Shown here one piece after another: positions 1 through 6,088 of a stretch of DNA of 6,088 bases. The translations under genes and the position numbers were made by a program. The number at the start of each line of letters is the position of its first letter. Position 1 is the first letter of the stretch. The DNA is from an uncultured Paraglaciecola sp. (GTDB lineage: Bacteria > Pseudomonadota > Gammaproteobacteria > Enterobacterales > Alteromonadaceae): assembly GCA_905479025.1 (NCBI GenBank), contig CAJQKX010000011.1:1-6088 (forward strand), in the 5' to 3' direction. The notes under the pieces are model-generated. The model made no database searches, was not told the DNA's origin, and saw only the letters and a list, made by a program, of their open reading frames with translations.

Positions 1-660
1 GCAGATGGAGGCACTTTATTCTTAGACGAGATTGGTGATATGCCAATCCCTCTTCAAGTTAAGTTACTTAGAGCGCTTCAAGAACAAACAATTCGCCCAG
101 TGGGTAGTAGTAAACAAATCCCAATTGATGTGAGGGTTATATCTGCGACCCATAAAAACCTTAATAAAGAAATGCAGAAGGGTAATTTCAGAGAAGATTT
201 GTATTATCGACTTAATGTAGTGAATATTACTTTACCTACTTTAAGAGAACGTTCTGAAGACATTCCTCTGTTGGCTCGACACTTGTTAAAAACAAGCGTA
301 AAAAGGCATCAGGTTAAGGTTAATAGATTTTCTGATGATGCAATGCAATTACTCACCACTTTTTTGTGGCCAGGAAATGTTCGGCAGCTTGTTAACGTAG
401 TTGAACAATGTGTTGCTTTAACTCACACACCTATTATTGCTTCGCATTTAGTTGAACAAGCTTTATCTACTTCAGAGCAAAAATGGCCAACCTTGACTGA
501 AGCAAGGGATGCCTTTGAGCAGAAGTATTTATTGAAGTTGCTTAAAATAACCGATGGTAATGTTACAAGGGCGGCAGAATTAGCCGGTAGAAATCGTACA
601 GATATGCATAAGTTGATGAAAAAACATGATCTTCACTCGATTGATTTTAAGCGAGTCTGA
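1..660 (+). CDS. glrR: Sigma-54-dependent response regulator GlrR-like, C-terminal part (5' end outside window)
   Basis: The frame is open from base 1, so the gene enters from the left; the first ATG (position 40) is internal. The visible 219 residues begin in the Walker B strand of an AAA+ domain (GGTLFLDEIGD, residues 3-13), followed by sensor I (VISATH), the arginine-finger segment FREDLYYRLNV (about residues 63-73) and sensor II (WPGNVRQL, about 123-130). A Fis-type helix-turn-helix ends the protein (DGNVTRAAELAGRNRT, about 185-200). The receiver domain, Walker A and the GAFTGA sigma-54 contact loop lie upstream, unseen. The C-terminal signature (EARDAFEQKYLLKLLKIT, GNVTRAAELAGRNRT, ending in DFK) closely resembles E. 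coli GlrR, more so than NtrC or other family members as I recall them. GlrR, phosphorylated by the kinase GlrK, activates sigma-54 promoters, in enterics that of the glmY small RNA. In E. coli it neighbours glrK, qseG and glnB, not truA. The family is certain; the ortholog name is likely. Confidence 0.85.
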   Translation, partial: ADGGTLFLDEIGDMPIPLQVKLLRALQEQTIRPVGSSKQIPIDVRVISATHKNLNKEMQKGNFREDLYYRLNVVNITLPTLRERSEDIPLLARHLLKTSVKRHQVKVNRFSDDAMQLLTTFLWPGNVRQLVNVVEQCVALTHTPIIASHLVEQALSTSEQKWPTLTEARDAFEQKYLLKLLKITDGNVTRAAELAGRNRTDMHKLMKKHDLHSIDFKRV

Positions 661-712
661 ATGACCAGTTCAATTCAAATAGTTCACTTTAATAAGGTTT
701 GACTAAAAACCA

Positions 713-741
713 CTGTTATTTACTTATAAGTTCCTTACAAT
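713..741 (+). promoter_or_regulatory. Probable sigma-70 promoter for truA
   Basis: A good -10 hexamer, TACAAT (736-741), is followed by the discriminator ACTGCG. The -35 at the 17-base spacing is poor (CTGTTA, 713-718). An alternative pair is TTGACT (699-704) with TACTTA (721-726), a 16-base spacer. Transcription starting near 748 would give a leader of about 27 bases to the ATG at 775 and would leave almost no leader for the TTG at 754. No convincing terminator is visible between the regulator stop at 660 and this site, so read-through from upstream is also possible. Prediction from sequence only. Confidence 0.45.
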
Positions 742-774
742 ACTGCGAATTTTTTGAATAATAAAAGTGGACTG

Positions 775-1560
775 ATGCGATTAGCTCTAGGCATTGAATA
801 TAACGGTGCACCCTACCATGGTTGGCAGCGCCAACAAACTGTGGCTAGTGTGCAACAGCACGTTGAAGAAGCGTTAACTACTATAGCCAACGAACCTATC
901 AAAGCAGTCTGCGCAGGACGAACTGACGCAGGGGTTCATGCTACTTGCCAAGTGGTACATTTTGATACTAATATTCAGCGCCCCGACCGCGCTTGGACTA
1001 TTGGTCTTAATCGCTTTTTACCTGACTCGATTGCAATAAAATGGGTGAAAAATACGGATGAGGAGTTTCATGCTCGTTTTTCTGCTACTGCACGACGTTA
1101 CCGATATGTCATTTATAATCATCGCCTACGCAACAGCATACTGCCTAGGGGTGTAACACATATACATAATGAGTTGGATCATGAGTTGATGCATCAAGCA
1201 GCTCAACATTTGTTAGGCCGTCATGATTTTAGTGCGTTTAGAGCTGTGGACTGTCAGGCTAATACGCCTGTGCGACGGATGAGTCATATCAATGTGAGCC
1301 GATTTGGTGATTACATTATGATTGATTTAACAGCGAACGCATTTCTTCATCATATGGTACGTAATATTACAGGCTCTCTATTGACGATTGGTAAAAAAGA
1401 AAAACCCACAACTTGGATGAAGACGTTGTTAGAAGGTAAAGACCGAACTAAAGCCGCATCAACTGCAAAGCCTAATGGCTTATACTTGGTACATGTCACT
1501 TACCCCGAAATTTTTAATTTACCAATTACACCTTTTGGGCCATTATTTTTACCTGATTGA
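775..1560 (+). CDS. truA: tRNA pseudouridine(38-40) synthase TruA
   Basis: TruA converts uridines 38, 39 and 40 of the tRNA anticodon stem-loop to pseudouridine, acting as a cytoplasmic dimer. The 261-residue product shows the family landmarks in order: [14 protein letters not shown] near the N-terminus (residues 7-20), the catalytic motif [12 protein letters not shown] with the nucleophilic Asp at residue 51 (Asp60 in E. coli), the [17 protein letters not shown] segment (101-117), the [15 protein letters not shown] motif (188-202) and the terminal GPLFLPD. It is full length for the family. I chose the ATG at 775, giving [11 protein letters not shown], which fits related TruA N-termini. A TTG at 754 in the same frame would add seven residues but has no Shine-Dalgarno and sits almost at the predicted transcription start. 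The ATG itself has only a weak purine stretch (AGTGGA, 766-771). Many gammaproteobacteria have fimV upstream of truA; here a GlrR-type regulator takes that place. Downstream, dedA, present between truA and accD in E. coli, is absent. Confidence 0.95.
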   Translation: MRLALGIEYNGAPYHGWQRQQTVASVQQHVEEALTTIANEPIKAVCAGRTDAGVHATCQVVHFDTNIQRPDRAWTIGLNRFLPDSIAIKWVKNTDEEFHARFSATARRYRYVIYNHRLRNSILPRGVTHIHNELDHELMHQAAQHLLGRHDFSAFRAVDCQANTPVRRMSHINVSRFGDYIMIDLTANAFLHHMVRNITGSLLTIGKKEKPTTWMKTLLEGKDRTKAASTAKPNGLYLVHVTYPEIFNLPITPFGPLFLPD

Positions 1561-1584
1561 TACTTCTAAGACCAGTTTTATATT

Positions 1585-1603
1585 CTTGATGTATGCTTGA
1601 TGT
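1585..1603 (+). repeat. Tandem-spaced 8-base direct repeat in the truA-accD gap
   Basis: CTTGATGT occurs at 1585-1592 and again at 1596-1603, an 11-base periodicity that would put both copies on the same face of the helix. It lies about 107 bases upstream of the accD start. It could be a regulator site, or chance in AT-rich DNA; no known operator was recognised. Confidence 0.5.
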
Positions 1604-1644
1604 GATTTAATAGAGGTTCTTCGGCCCATAGGGCTTTAAATGGG

Positions 1645-1653
1645 TGCTAAATT
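1645..1653 (+). promoter_or_regulatory. Weak candidate extended -10 promoter for accD
   Basis: TGC followed by TAAATT (1648-1653) fits an extended -10 element, matching the TATAAT consensus at four of six positions, with no recognisable -35. It lies 56 bases before the accD start. Just upstream is a short stem-loop, GCCC-ATA-GGGC (1624-1634), followed by only TTTAAA, too small to call a terminator. The accD-folC-dedD group needs a promoter somewhere in this 149-base gap or further upstream, but this one is a guess. Confidence 0.25.
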
Positions 1654-1699
1654 AACCGTTAAATATTGTCAATTTGTTAAGTTTACCAAATTACATAAC

Positions 1700-1703
1700 A
1701 GGA
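1700..1703 (+). promoter_or_regulatory. Ribosome binding site that fixes the accD start
   Basis: AGGA lies six bases before the ATG at 1710. The in-frame TTG at 1674 has no comparable purine-rich site, so this element favours the start giving MSWIEKIL, which matches the E. coli AccD N-terminus MSWIERI. Confidence 0.75.
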
Positions 1704-1709
1704 TTTGAT

Positions 1710-2558
1710 ATGAGTTGGATTGAAAAAATACTACCACGCACTAAATCATTGACAAAAAGCAATGTACCAGAAGGAATTTGGACTAAATGCGGTGAATGTG
1801 CAGCAGTACTATATAAAACAGAGTTAGAAAAGCAGTTAGGTGTATGCCCTAAATGTGACCATCATATGCGTATTAACGCTCGTTCGCGAATTAATCACTT
1901 TTTAGACCAAGGTGACAGGGTAGAGTTGGGTGCCGAACTAGAGCCGCAAGATTTGCTTAAGTTTAAAGATTCAAAGAAATATAAAGACAGATTAAGCAGT
2001 GCACAAAAAAACACAAATGAAAAAGATGCAATCGTTATTATGCAGGGTAAACTGAATGGTATGCCCGTTGTTGTGGCTGCATTTGAATTTGCCTTTATGG
2101 GCGGGTCGATGGCATCAGTCGTCGGGGCTAGATTTGTGAAAGCGGTGAATGCTTGTTTGGAACACGATATGCCACTTATTTGTTTTTCAACGAGTGGAGG
2201 CGCACGAATGCAAGAGGCACTTTTGTCTTTAATGCAGATGGCTAAAACAAGTGCTGCATTAGCAAAAATGAGCGAAAAAGGACTGCCATATATTTCAGTA
2301 TTGACTGATCCTACTATGGGCGGTGTATCTGCGAGTTTAGCTATGTTGGGTGATGTGAATGTAGCAGAGCCCAAAGCTTTGATCGGGTTTGCAGGCCCAA
2401 GAGTGATTGAACAAACTGTACGTGAAACATTGCCTGCAGGGTTTCAACGAAGTGAATTTTTGTTAGAAAAAGGCGCTATTGATATTATCGTTGACCGTCG
2501 TAATATGCGTGATAAGTTATATAGTTTATTGTCAAAACTGCATCATCAACATCACTGA
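1710..2558 (+). CDS. accD: Acetyl-CoA carboxylase carboxyltransferase subunit beta
   Basis: AccD pairs with AccA to form the carboxyltransferase that moves the carboxyl group from carboxybiotin on AccB to acetyl-CoA, producing malonyl-CoA, the committed step of fatty acid synthesis. The 282-residue product has the N-terminal four-cysteine zinc finger with E. coli spacing (Cys27, Cys30, Cys46, Cys49). The crotonase-fold catalytic region follows, with [16 protein letters not shown] (127-142), SGGARMQE (162-169), [12 protein letters not shown] (198-209) and [14 protein letters not shown] (226-239). All family landmarks are intact. It ends in the His-rich LHHQHH and lacks the roughly 20-residue proline-rich tail of the 304-residue E. 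coli protein, a variable, non-catalytic region. The ATG at 1710 has a Shine-Dalgarno and gives the canonical N-terminus; the upstream TTG at 1674 would add 12 unrelated residues. The gene is followed after three bases by folC, suggesting co-transcription. Confidence 0.97.
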   Translation: MSWIEKILPRTKSLTKSNVPEGIWTKCGECAAVLYKTELEKQLGVCPKCDHHMRINARSRINHFLDQGDRVELGAELEPQDLLKFKDSKKYKDRLSSAQKNTNEKDAIVIMQGKLNGMPVVVAAFEFAFMGGSMASVVGARFVKAVNACLEHDMPLICFSTSGGARMQEALLSLMQMAKTSAALAKMSEKGLPYISVLTDPTMGGVSASLAMLGDVNVAEPKALIGFAGPRVIEQTVRETLPAGFQRSEFLLEKGAIDIIVDRRNMRDKLYSLLSKLHHQHH

Positions 2559-2561
2559 TTA

Positions 2562-3851
2562 ATGTCTCATATCTCCCCCCCCCAAGTCTCTGAAAAAGAG
2601 GCTTGGTCATTAGACCAGTGGTTGACTTACCTGGAGCAGGTTCACCCAAACAATATTGAGCTTGGACTAGAGCGTGTTGCCGAAGTTTTTTGCAATTTAC
2701 AGCTCGATATCAGCCAACAAACCGTTATTAGTGTTGCCGGTACTAATGGTAAGGGCACTACCTGTGCCTTTATCGAACAAGCCCTATTGACGTCAAAACA
2801 TTCAGTTGCTGTATTTAGCTCCCCACATATTCTAGATTATCGTGAGCGTTTAAGAGTCGAGGGAGCCATGTTGACTGAAAAAGCGCACTGTCAGGCGTTT
2901 TTGAAAGTTGATAAAGCACGAGGCGATACTTTATTAACCTACTTTGAATTTGGTACATTAGCGGCACTGCAGTTAATGGCTGATTCCAAAGCAGATTATT
3001 TATTGTTAGAAGTGGGTCTAGGTGGGCGTTTAGATGCGGTGAACATTGTAGATGCCACTATAGCTGTGATAACCAGTATTGATCTAGACCATCAGGATTG
3101 GCTTGGTGATACTAAAGAATTAATTGCTATTGAAAAGGCGGGTATTTTTAGAGCCAATATCCCAGCAGTCATTGGTGAGCCTTATCCCCCAACGTCACTG
3201 GTTGATGCGGCCTTAAGCTACCAGGTTAAACCTTTATGGCAAGGCAATGATTATCACTATCAAATCGATGCCCAAGGATTTCATTGGCAAGGTGTTAATC
3301 GTTGTTATGATCATTTGCCAGTACCCAATATTCCAGTCCAAAATGCCTCAACAGCTTTGCAAGTAATTGAAGTATTAGGATTACGGCTAGATAATAAACA
3401 GATGGCACATGTTATTAAGCAAACCAGTTTGCCTGGAAGACGTCAGGTTATTCACATTGAACCCACAGTTATTTTAGATGTAGCACATAACCCACAAGCC
3501 ACTAGTTTATTAGCCTTTGATATTAATAATATGAATTATAAACGGGTTATTGCAGTTGTGGGCATGTTAGCTGATAAAGATATTAAAGCAACACTTGCCC
3601 CAATGTTGTCTGTTGTATCAATTTGGCATTGCGCTACTTTAGATGTTCCTAGAGGGGCGCAGTCAAGTAGACTCGTTTCTGCTGTATTCAGCACAAAGCA
3701 AAAAGTGTTAGTATACGAGTCAGTCGAAGTCGCATATAAATGTGCTTTAGAAAAAGCTGAAAAGGATGATCTCGTGGTCGTTTTTGGATCTTTTTTTACT
3801 ATTACAAATATATTGAAAATGGCATCGTTAACCCCTCACGAAAAGGTGTAA
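2562..3851 (+). CDS. folC: Bifunctional folylpolyglutamate / dihydrofolate synthase
   Basis: FolC adds glutamate to dihydropteroate to make dihydrofolate, then extends the polyglutamate tail of reduced folates, using ATP. The 429-residue product belongs to the Mur ligase fold. It has the P-loop VAGTNGKGTTCAF (58-70), SSPH (86-89), LTYFEFGTLAAL (125-136), the strongly conserved EVGLGGRLDAVNIVD (150-164), TSIDLDHQDWLG (171-182), EKAGIFR (191-197), LPGRRQ (290-295), DVAHNPQA (306-313) and the C-terminal VFGSFFT (407-413). Length agrees with E. coli FolC (422). The ATG sits three bases after the accD stop with no visible Shine-Dalgarno, so translation probably depends on coupling to accD. Codons 5-8 contain a run of nine C (2575-2583), out of character with the surrounding sequence; any length change not a multiple of three would shift the frame immediately after the start. 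The frame is intact here. dedD begins four bases after the stop. Confidence 0.97.
   Translation: MSHISPPQVSEKEAWSLDQWLTYLEQVHPNNIELGLERVAEVFCNLQLDISQQTVISVAGTNGKGTTCAFIEQALLTSKHSVAVFSSPHILDYRERLRVEGAMLTEKAHCQAFLKVDKARGDTLLTYFEFGTLAALQLMADSKADYLLLEVGLGGRLDAVNIVDATIAVITSIDLDHQDWLGDTKELIAIEKAGIFRANIPAVIGEPYPPTSLVDAALSYQVKPLWQGNDYHYQIDAQGFHWQGVNRCYDHLPVPNIPVQNASTALQVIEVLGLRLDNKQMAHVIKQTSLPGRRQVIHIEPTVILDVAHNPQATSLLAFDINNMNYKRVIAVVGMLADKDIKATLAPMLSVVSIWHCATLDVPRGAQSSRLVSAVFSTKQKVLVYESVEVAYKCALEKAEKDDLVVVFGSFFTITNILKMASLTPHEKV
2575..2583 (+). repeat. Nine-C homopolymer in the start region of folC
   Basis: Nine consecutive C fall within codons 5 to 8 of folC, encoding Ser-Pro-Pro and the first base of Gln. 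Runs of this length are prone to slipped-strand mispairing and to miscalling in sequencing. The present length keeps folC in frame. Confidence 0.9.
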
Positions 3852-3858
3852 AAAAGTG
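3841..3858 (+). promoter_or_regulatory. Ribosome binding site and GTG start of dedD, overlapping the folC end
   Basis: AAAAGGTG (3841-3848) lies in the last folC codons, seven bases before the GTG at 3856. This supports GTG as the true start: it gives SSALQNRLVGT, matching the E. coli DedD N-terminal SKFQNRLVGT. The overlap of the binding site with the folC stop at 3849-3851 points to coupled translation. Confidence 0.75.
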
Positions 3859-4521
3859 TCGTCCGCATTACAAAATCGATTGGTGGGAACCGCTATGGTT
3901 GTTGCCATTGTGGTGATCTTTTTACCTGACTTATTAGATGGGAAACAAGAATCAAAGCGTAACTTATTTGTTGAATTGCCTCAAAAACCACCCATGAAGA
4001 CGGTTCAATCCCCTTCTGCATTTGACACTGATGGGGTAAAAGAAGCAGCGACACGCAAATTCGAAATTATTTCTGAGCAGGCAATAGATGATAATTTAAT
4101 TCCTAACTTAGAGGCTGAAAACCAATCTGAAAGTCGAGCTGTAGATGTGCAAGTCCCTGATGTATATTTAAAAAGTGAGTCTTTGTCGGTGGTGCAAACA
4201 ACAGAAAAAACTAAGCCAAAAGTTAGTAGTTTACAGCAGCAAACTGTGGTGGGACAGGATGTTGAAAGACTATTGGATAGTGCAGGTTGGGTAGTACAAC
4301 TAGGTAGCTTTCGCCATCAGAAGAATGTAAAAGACTTATTAAATCGTTTAGAGAAAGCTGGCTATCGTGCTTTTAGTCGGCCTGTGAAAACCAATTCAGG
4401 GACTTTAACGAAAGTTTTTGTTGGTCCTGATTTGCAAAAAAGTAACTTAGAAGATGCACTTTCCCATCTAAAAGAACTAACAAAATTACAGGGCAGGGTG
4501 ACACCATTTACTGTTCAATAG
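3856..4521 (+). CDS. dedD: SPOR domain cell division protein DedD
   Basis: DedD is an inner-membrane divisome protein whose periplasmic SPOR domain binds denuded septal peptidoglycan glycan strands. The 221-residue product, equal in length to E. coli DedD (220), has a short cytoplasmic N-terminus with the family signature QNRLVGT (6-12), one membrane helix (about 10-25), then FLPDLLDGK (22-30). A polar, low-complexity linker (about 30-140) follows, and a C-terminal SPOR domain (about 144-221) beginning GWVVQLGSF, with KAGYRAF and KVFVGPD as recognisable elements. The linker is poorly conserved and less proline-rich than in E. coli. Start is GTG with a well-placed Shine-Dalgarno in the end of folC. 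It is the last gene of the accD-folC-dedD group; a 157-base gap follows, with no clear terminator hairpin. Confidence 0.93.
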   Translation: MSSALQNRLVGTAMVVAIVVIFLPDLLDGKQESKRNLFVELPQKPPMKTVQSPSAFDTDGVKEAATRKFEIISEQAIDDNLIPNLEAENQSESRAVDVQVPDVYLKSESLSVVQTTEKTKPKVSSLQQQTVVGQDVERLLDSAGWVVQLGSFRHQKNVKDLLNRLEKAGYRAFSRPVKTNSGTLTKVFVGPDLQKSNLEDALSHLKELTKLQGRVTPFTVQ

Positions 4522-4590
4522 TTTGTCGGCTTAAAGGTCCTCAGTTATTTTATTTTGTTAGAAAATTATCAGGATTTTCGCAATTCATTT

Positions 4591-4605
4591 TGGTAGAATG
4601 CGCGC
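4591..4605 (+). promoter_or_regulatory. Extended -10 promoter for cvpA-purF with GC-rich discriminator
   Basis: TGG followed by TAGAAT (4594-4599) is an extended -10 element matching TATAAT at five of six positions, directly followed by GCGCGC (4600-4605). No good -35 is present at normal spacing, which an extended -10 can tolerate. A transcript starting near 4606 would have a leader of about 73 bases. A second extended -10, TGT plus TAAAAT (4622-4630), lies further down and is an alternative. GC-rich discriminators are typical of promoters inhibited by ppGpp/DksA, which would suit a purine gene; that is inference. Confidence 0.5.
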
Positions 4606-4678
4606 GAATTTAATTCTGTGGTGTTAAAATGCTATTTTATCTTAATATCTCATCATTTAAGCGGTAAAAACGAATCTT

Positions 4679-5167
4679 ATGAACTGGATTGACTATGCCA
4701 TATTAGGCGTGATTTTACTTTCCGCAGTTATCAGTATAATTAGGGGCTTTGTAAAAGAAGCTATCTCCTTGGCCATTTGGTTTAGTGCGTTTTTTATTGC
4801 TAGCCAGTTCTATGCCGATCTTGCTACTTACCTCACTAAATTTGATGATCTGATGATCCGCAATGGTGTGTCTATTGCTATTTTATTTGTAGCTACTTTA
4901 GTGATCGGTGGTTTGATTAATTATTTGATTTCTCAGTTAGTTCAGTTCACCGGACTGACAGGTACAGATCGCGCATTAGGGCTTGTTTTTGGTGCTTTGC
5001 GAGGTATTTTAATTGTCAGTGCGTTGTTATTTTTCTTAGATACTTTTACTCCTGTGTCTTCATCAGCATGGTGGGGCACTTCAGTCCTTATTCCAGAGTT
5101 TAGCTTAATCATTGAGTGGTTTTTTGAATATTTCCAAAACAACTCAAGTTTTATAAAGCCAGTTTAA
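4679..5167 (+). CDS. cvpA: CvpA family inner-membrane protein
   Basis: CvpA is a small integral membrane protein of the inner membrane, named for its need in colicin V production in E. coli; its biochemical role is unsettled. The 162-residue product matches E. coli CvpA (162) along its whole length. It begins [16 protein letters not shown], then [16 protein letters not shown] (19-34), has [19 protein letters not shown] (91-109), and ends with [13 protein letters not shown]. About four membrane helices are visible: near residues 5-22, 29-47, 63-88 and 101-121. The ATG has no strong Shine-Dalgarno, but similarity to the family begins exactly there. purF follows after 13 bases, the conserved cvpA-purF operon arrangement of gammaproteobacteria. 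Confidence 0.95.
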   Translation: MNWIDYAILGVILLSAVISIIRGFVKEAISLAIWFSAFFIASQFYADLATYLTKFDDLMIRNGVSIAILFVATLVIGGLINYLISQLVQFTGLTGTDRALGLVFGALRGILIVSALLFFLDTFTPVSSSAWWGTSVLIPEFSLIIEWFFEYFQNNSSFIKPV

Positions 5168-5468
5168 AAAGGTAAATAGCATGTGTGGTATTGTTGGAAT
5201 CGTGGGTAAAAGCTCAGTTAATCAAGCTTTGTATGATGCCTTGACAGTCCTCCAGCATAGGGGCCAAGATGCAGCTGGTATCGTCACTGTAGATGACGGT
5301 GTGATCCACCTCAGGAAAGATAATGGCTTGGTTAGAGATGTGTTTCATACTCGTCATATGAAAAGATTAACGGGCCAATTTGGCATTGGGCACGTTCGTT
5401 ATCCCACTGCTGGCAGTTCGAGTTCAGCAGAAGCACAGCCTTTTTATGTCAACTCTCCATTTGGTATT

Positions 5469-5473
5469 GATTC
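5469..5473 (+). other. Single-base deletion (frameshift) site in purF
   Basis: Between the codons for FGI (ending 5468) and those for AHNGN (starting 5474) there are five bases, GATTC, where six are expected. Adding one T would give Asp-Phe in phase, for example. Upstream reading continues as SLTTVI and stops at 5490-5492. No slippery heptamer of the X-XXY-YYZ type is present, so programmed frameshifting is unlikely. Confidence 0.9.
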
Positions 5474-6040
5474 GCTCACAACGGTAATCTAACTAACGCA
5501 CATGAGCTGAAAGATGAAGTAGCTAAGGTGGCGAAAAGACATATCAACACCACATCAGATTCAGAGTTGTTATTAAATATTATTGCTCATGAACTGCAAA
5601 ACTGTGAAGGCTTAAATCTTACACCTGAAGAAATATTTAATGCTGTTTCCAAAGTACATCTAAAGATCCGAGGTGCATACGCAGTTGTTGCTGCTATTAT
5701 TGGCCACGGAATGTTGGCATTCAGAGACCCTTTTGGTATTCGTCCGTTGTCTTTAGGTAAACGAAAAACCGAATTTGGTGATGAATACATGGTGGCCTCT
5801 GAAAGTGTTGCACTTGACGCGGTTGGCTTTACCTTTATTCGTGATGTGGCACCTGGCGAAGCTATATATGTGACTGAATCAGGCGAATTGCATACTCAGC
5901 AATGTGCTCATCAACCTATTAGTGCTCCCTGTATTTTTGAATTTGTTTATTTTGCTCGGCCAGATTCGTTTATTGACGGTATTTCTGTTTATGCGTCTAG
6001 GGTAAATATGGGTCGTAAACTTGGACAAAAAATAGCCCAA

Positions 6041-6088
6041 TTATTGTTTTTAGAGAGTACAGATGCCACTAAAGACATACAAATATAT
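6041..6088. other. Terminal 48 bases unrelated to purF
   Basis: In the resumed PurF frame this segment reads [16 protein letters not shown] with no stop, where the family has the conserved EW and DIDVVIPIPETS region. The other two + frames do not contain that region either. It begins just after the QKIAQ codons. It may be the edge of an inserted mobile element, a rearrangement junction, or an assembly artefact; too little is visible to tell. On the reverse strand one frame is open across it, reading [12 protein letters not shown], which I do not recognise. Confidence 0.6.

Larger units (their letters stand above)
5181..6088 (+). pseudogene. purF: Amidophosphoribosyltransferase PurF, frameshifted and with 3' part missing
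   Basis: PurF makes 5-phosphoribosylamine from PRPP and glutamine, the first step of de novo purine synthesis. A good Shine-Dalgarno (AAAGG, 5168-5172) precedes the ATG. The N-terminal glutaminase domain starts MCGIVGIVG, whose Cys2 becomes the N-terminal nucleophile, and continues through [11 protein letters not shown] and [13 protein letters not shown]. After residue 97 the frame is lost and a stop follows at 5490-5492, giving a 103-residue truncated product. From 5474, in a frame one base off, the protein resumes: [68 protein letters not shown] and [14 protein letters not shown], ending at 6040. About 287 of some 505 residues are represented. The expected continuation (in E. coli EWEDLDIDVVIPIPETS) is replaced by unrelated sequence. 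The PRPP-binding loop is not present. As written the gene cannot give a functional enzyme; sequencing or assembly error is a serious alternative. Confidence 0.85.

Noticed and set aside
696..711. Hairpin after the regulator gene as a terminator
   Set aside because: GGTTT and AAACC can pair over a six-base loop, but the stem is short and AT-rich and no T-run follows. It also overlaps a candidate -35.
1624..1644. Rho-independent terminator or attenuator in the truA-accD gap
   Set aside because: The GCCC-ATA-GGGC hairpin has four pairs and a three-base loop, and is followed by only three T before A. An alternative CCCAT/ATGGG pairing is equally weak.
1895..2374. Long open frame on the reverse strand inside accD
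   Set aside because: It lies wholly within the well-supported accD gene, and its translation is compositionally odd with no recognisable motif. The same holds for shorter reverse frames inside cvpA (4942-5142) and purF (5587-5790).
4578..4593. PurR operator in front of cvpA-purF
   Set aside because: CGCAA is present, but the central CG and the second half-site do not match the E. coli consensus; roughly half of 16 positions agree, too few to call.
5460..5480. Programmed -1 ribosomal frameshift in purF
   Set aside because: The displacement would fit a -1 shift, but no slippery heptamer or obvious following stem-loop is present and PurF is not known to use recoding. A deletion or sequence error is simpler.
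6036..6088. Intein or self-splicing intron inserted in purF
   Set aside because: The first residue after the break is Leu, not the Cys, Ser or Ala of an intein, and the site is not an active-site motif. No GTGYG start of a group II intron is present. The visible 48 bases cannot support either.
1..6088. CRISPR array, tRNA or rRNA gene, complete insertion sequence, defence or toxin-antitoxin system
   Set aside because: No regularly spaced repeats, no tRNA-like cloverleaf, no transposase and no accessory gene pair were seen. Nearly all of the window is conserved housekeeping coding sequence.

Overview
This window is a 3'-truncated-to-5'-truncated stretch of gammaproteobacterial chromosome, moderately AT-rich by eye (about 40% G+C), with every recognised gene on the + strand. 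The proteins resemble the E. coli versions of TruA, AccD, FolC, DedD, CvpA and PurF closely, and the order truA-accD-folC-dedD-cvpA-purF is the classic gammaproteobacterial block. Base composition and protein flavour suggest a marine Alteromonadales-type bacterium; that placement is inference, not something the sequence proves.

Layout: positions 1-660 are the C-terminal part of a sigma-54-dependent response regulator that best matches GlrR (YfhA/QseF). A 114-base gap carries a probable promoter for truA (775-1560), the tRNA pseudouridine synthase. A 149-base leader precedes accD (1710-2558), folC (2562-3851) and dedD (3856-4521), which are packed with 3- and 4-base gaps and are probably one transcript. 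A 157-base gap with an extended -10 promoter precedes cvpA (4679-5167) and purF (from 5181), separated by 13 bases.

How the genes relate: accD makes malonyl-CoA for fatty acid synthesis, folC makes and polyglutamylates folates, purF starts purine synthesis, dedD is a SPOR-domain divisome protein and cvpA an inner-membrane protein linked to purF by operon structure. These are core growth functions, not an accessory island.

The unusual part is purF. It loses its reading frame by one base near 5469-5473, just before the oxyanion-hole Asn-Gly, then resumes in the other frame with excellent PurF similarity to 6040. There the PurF similarity stops abruptly, and the last 48 bases do not encode the expected conserved continuation in any + frame. 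So purF is either doubly damaged (point deletion plus an insertion or rearrangement) or this end of the sequence is of poor quality. A second oddity is a run of nine C in codons 5-8 of folC. I see no convincing new biological system in this window.
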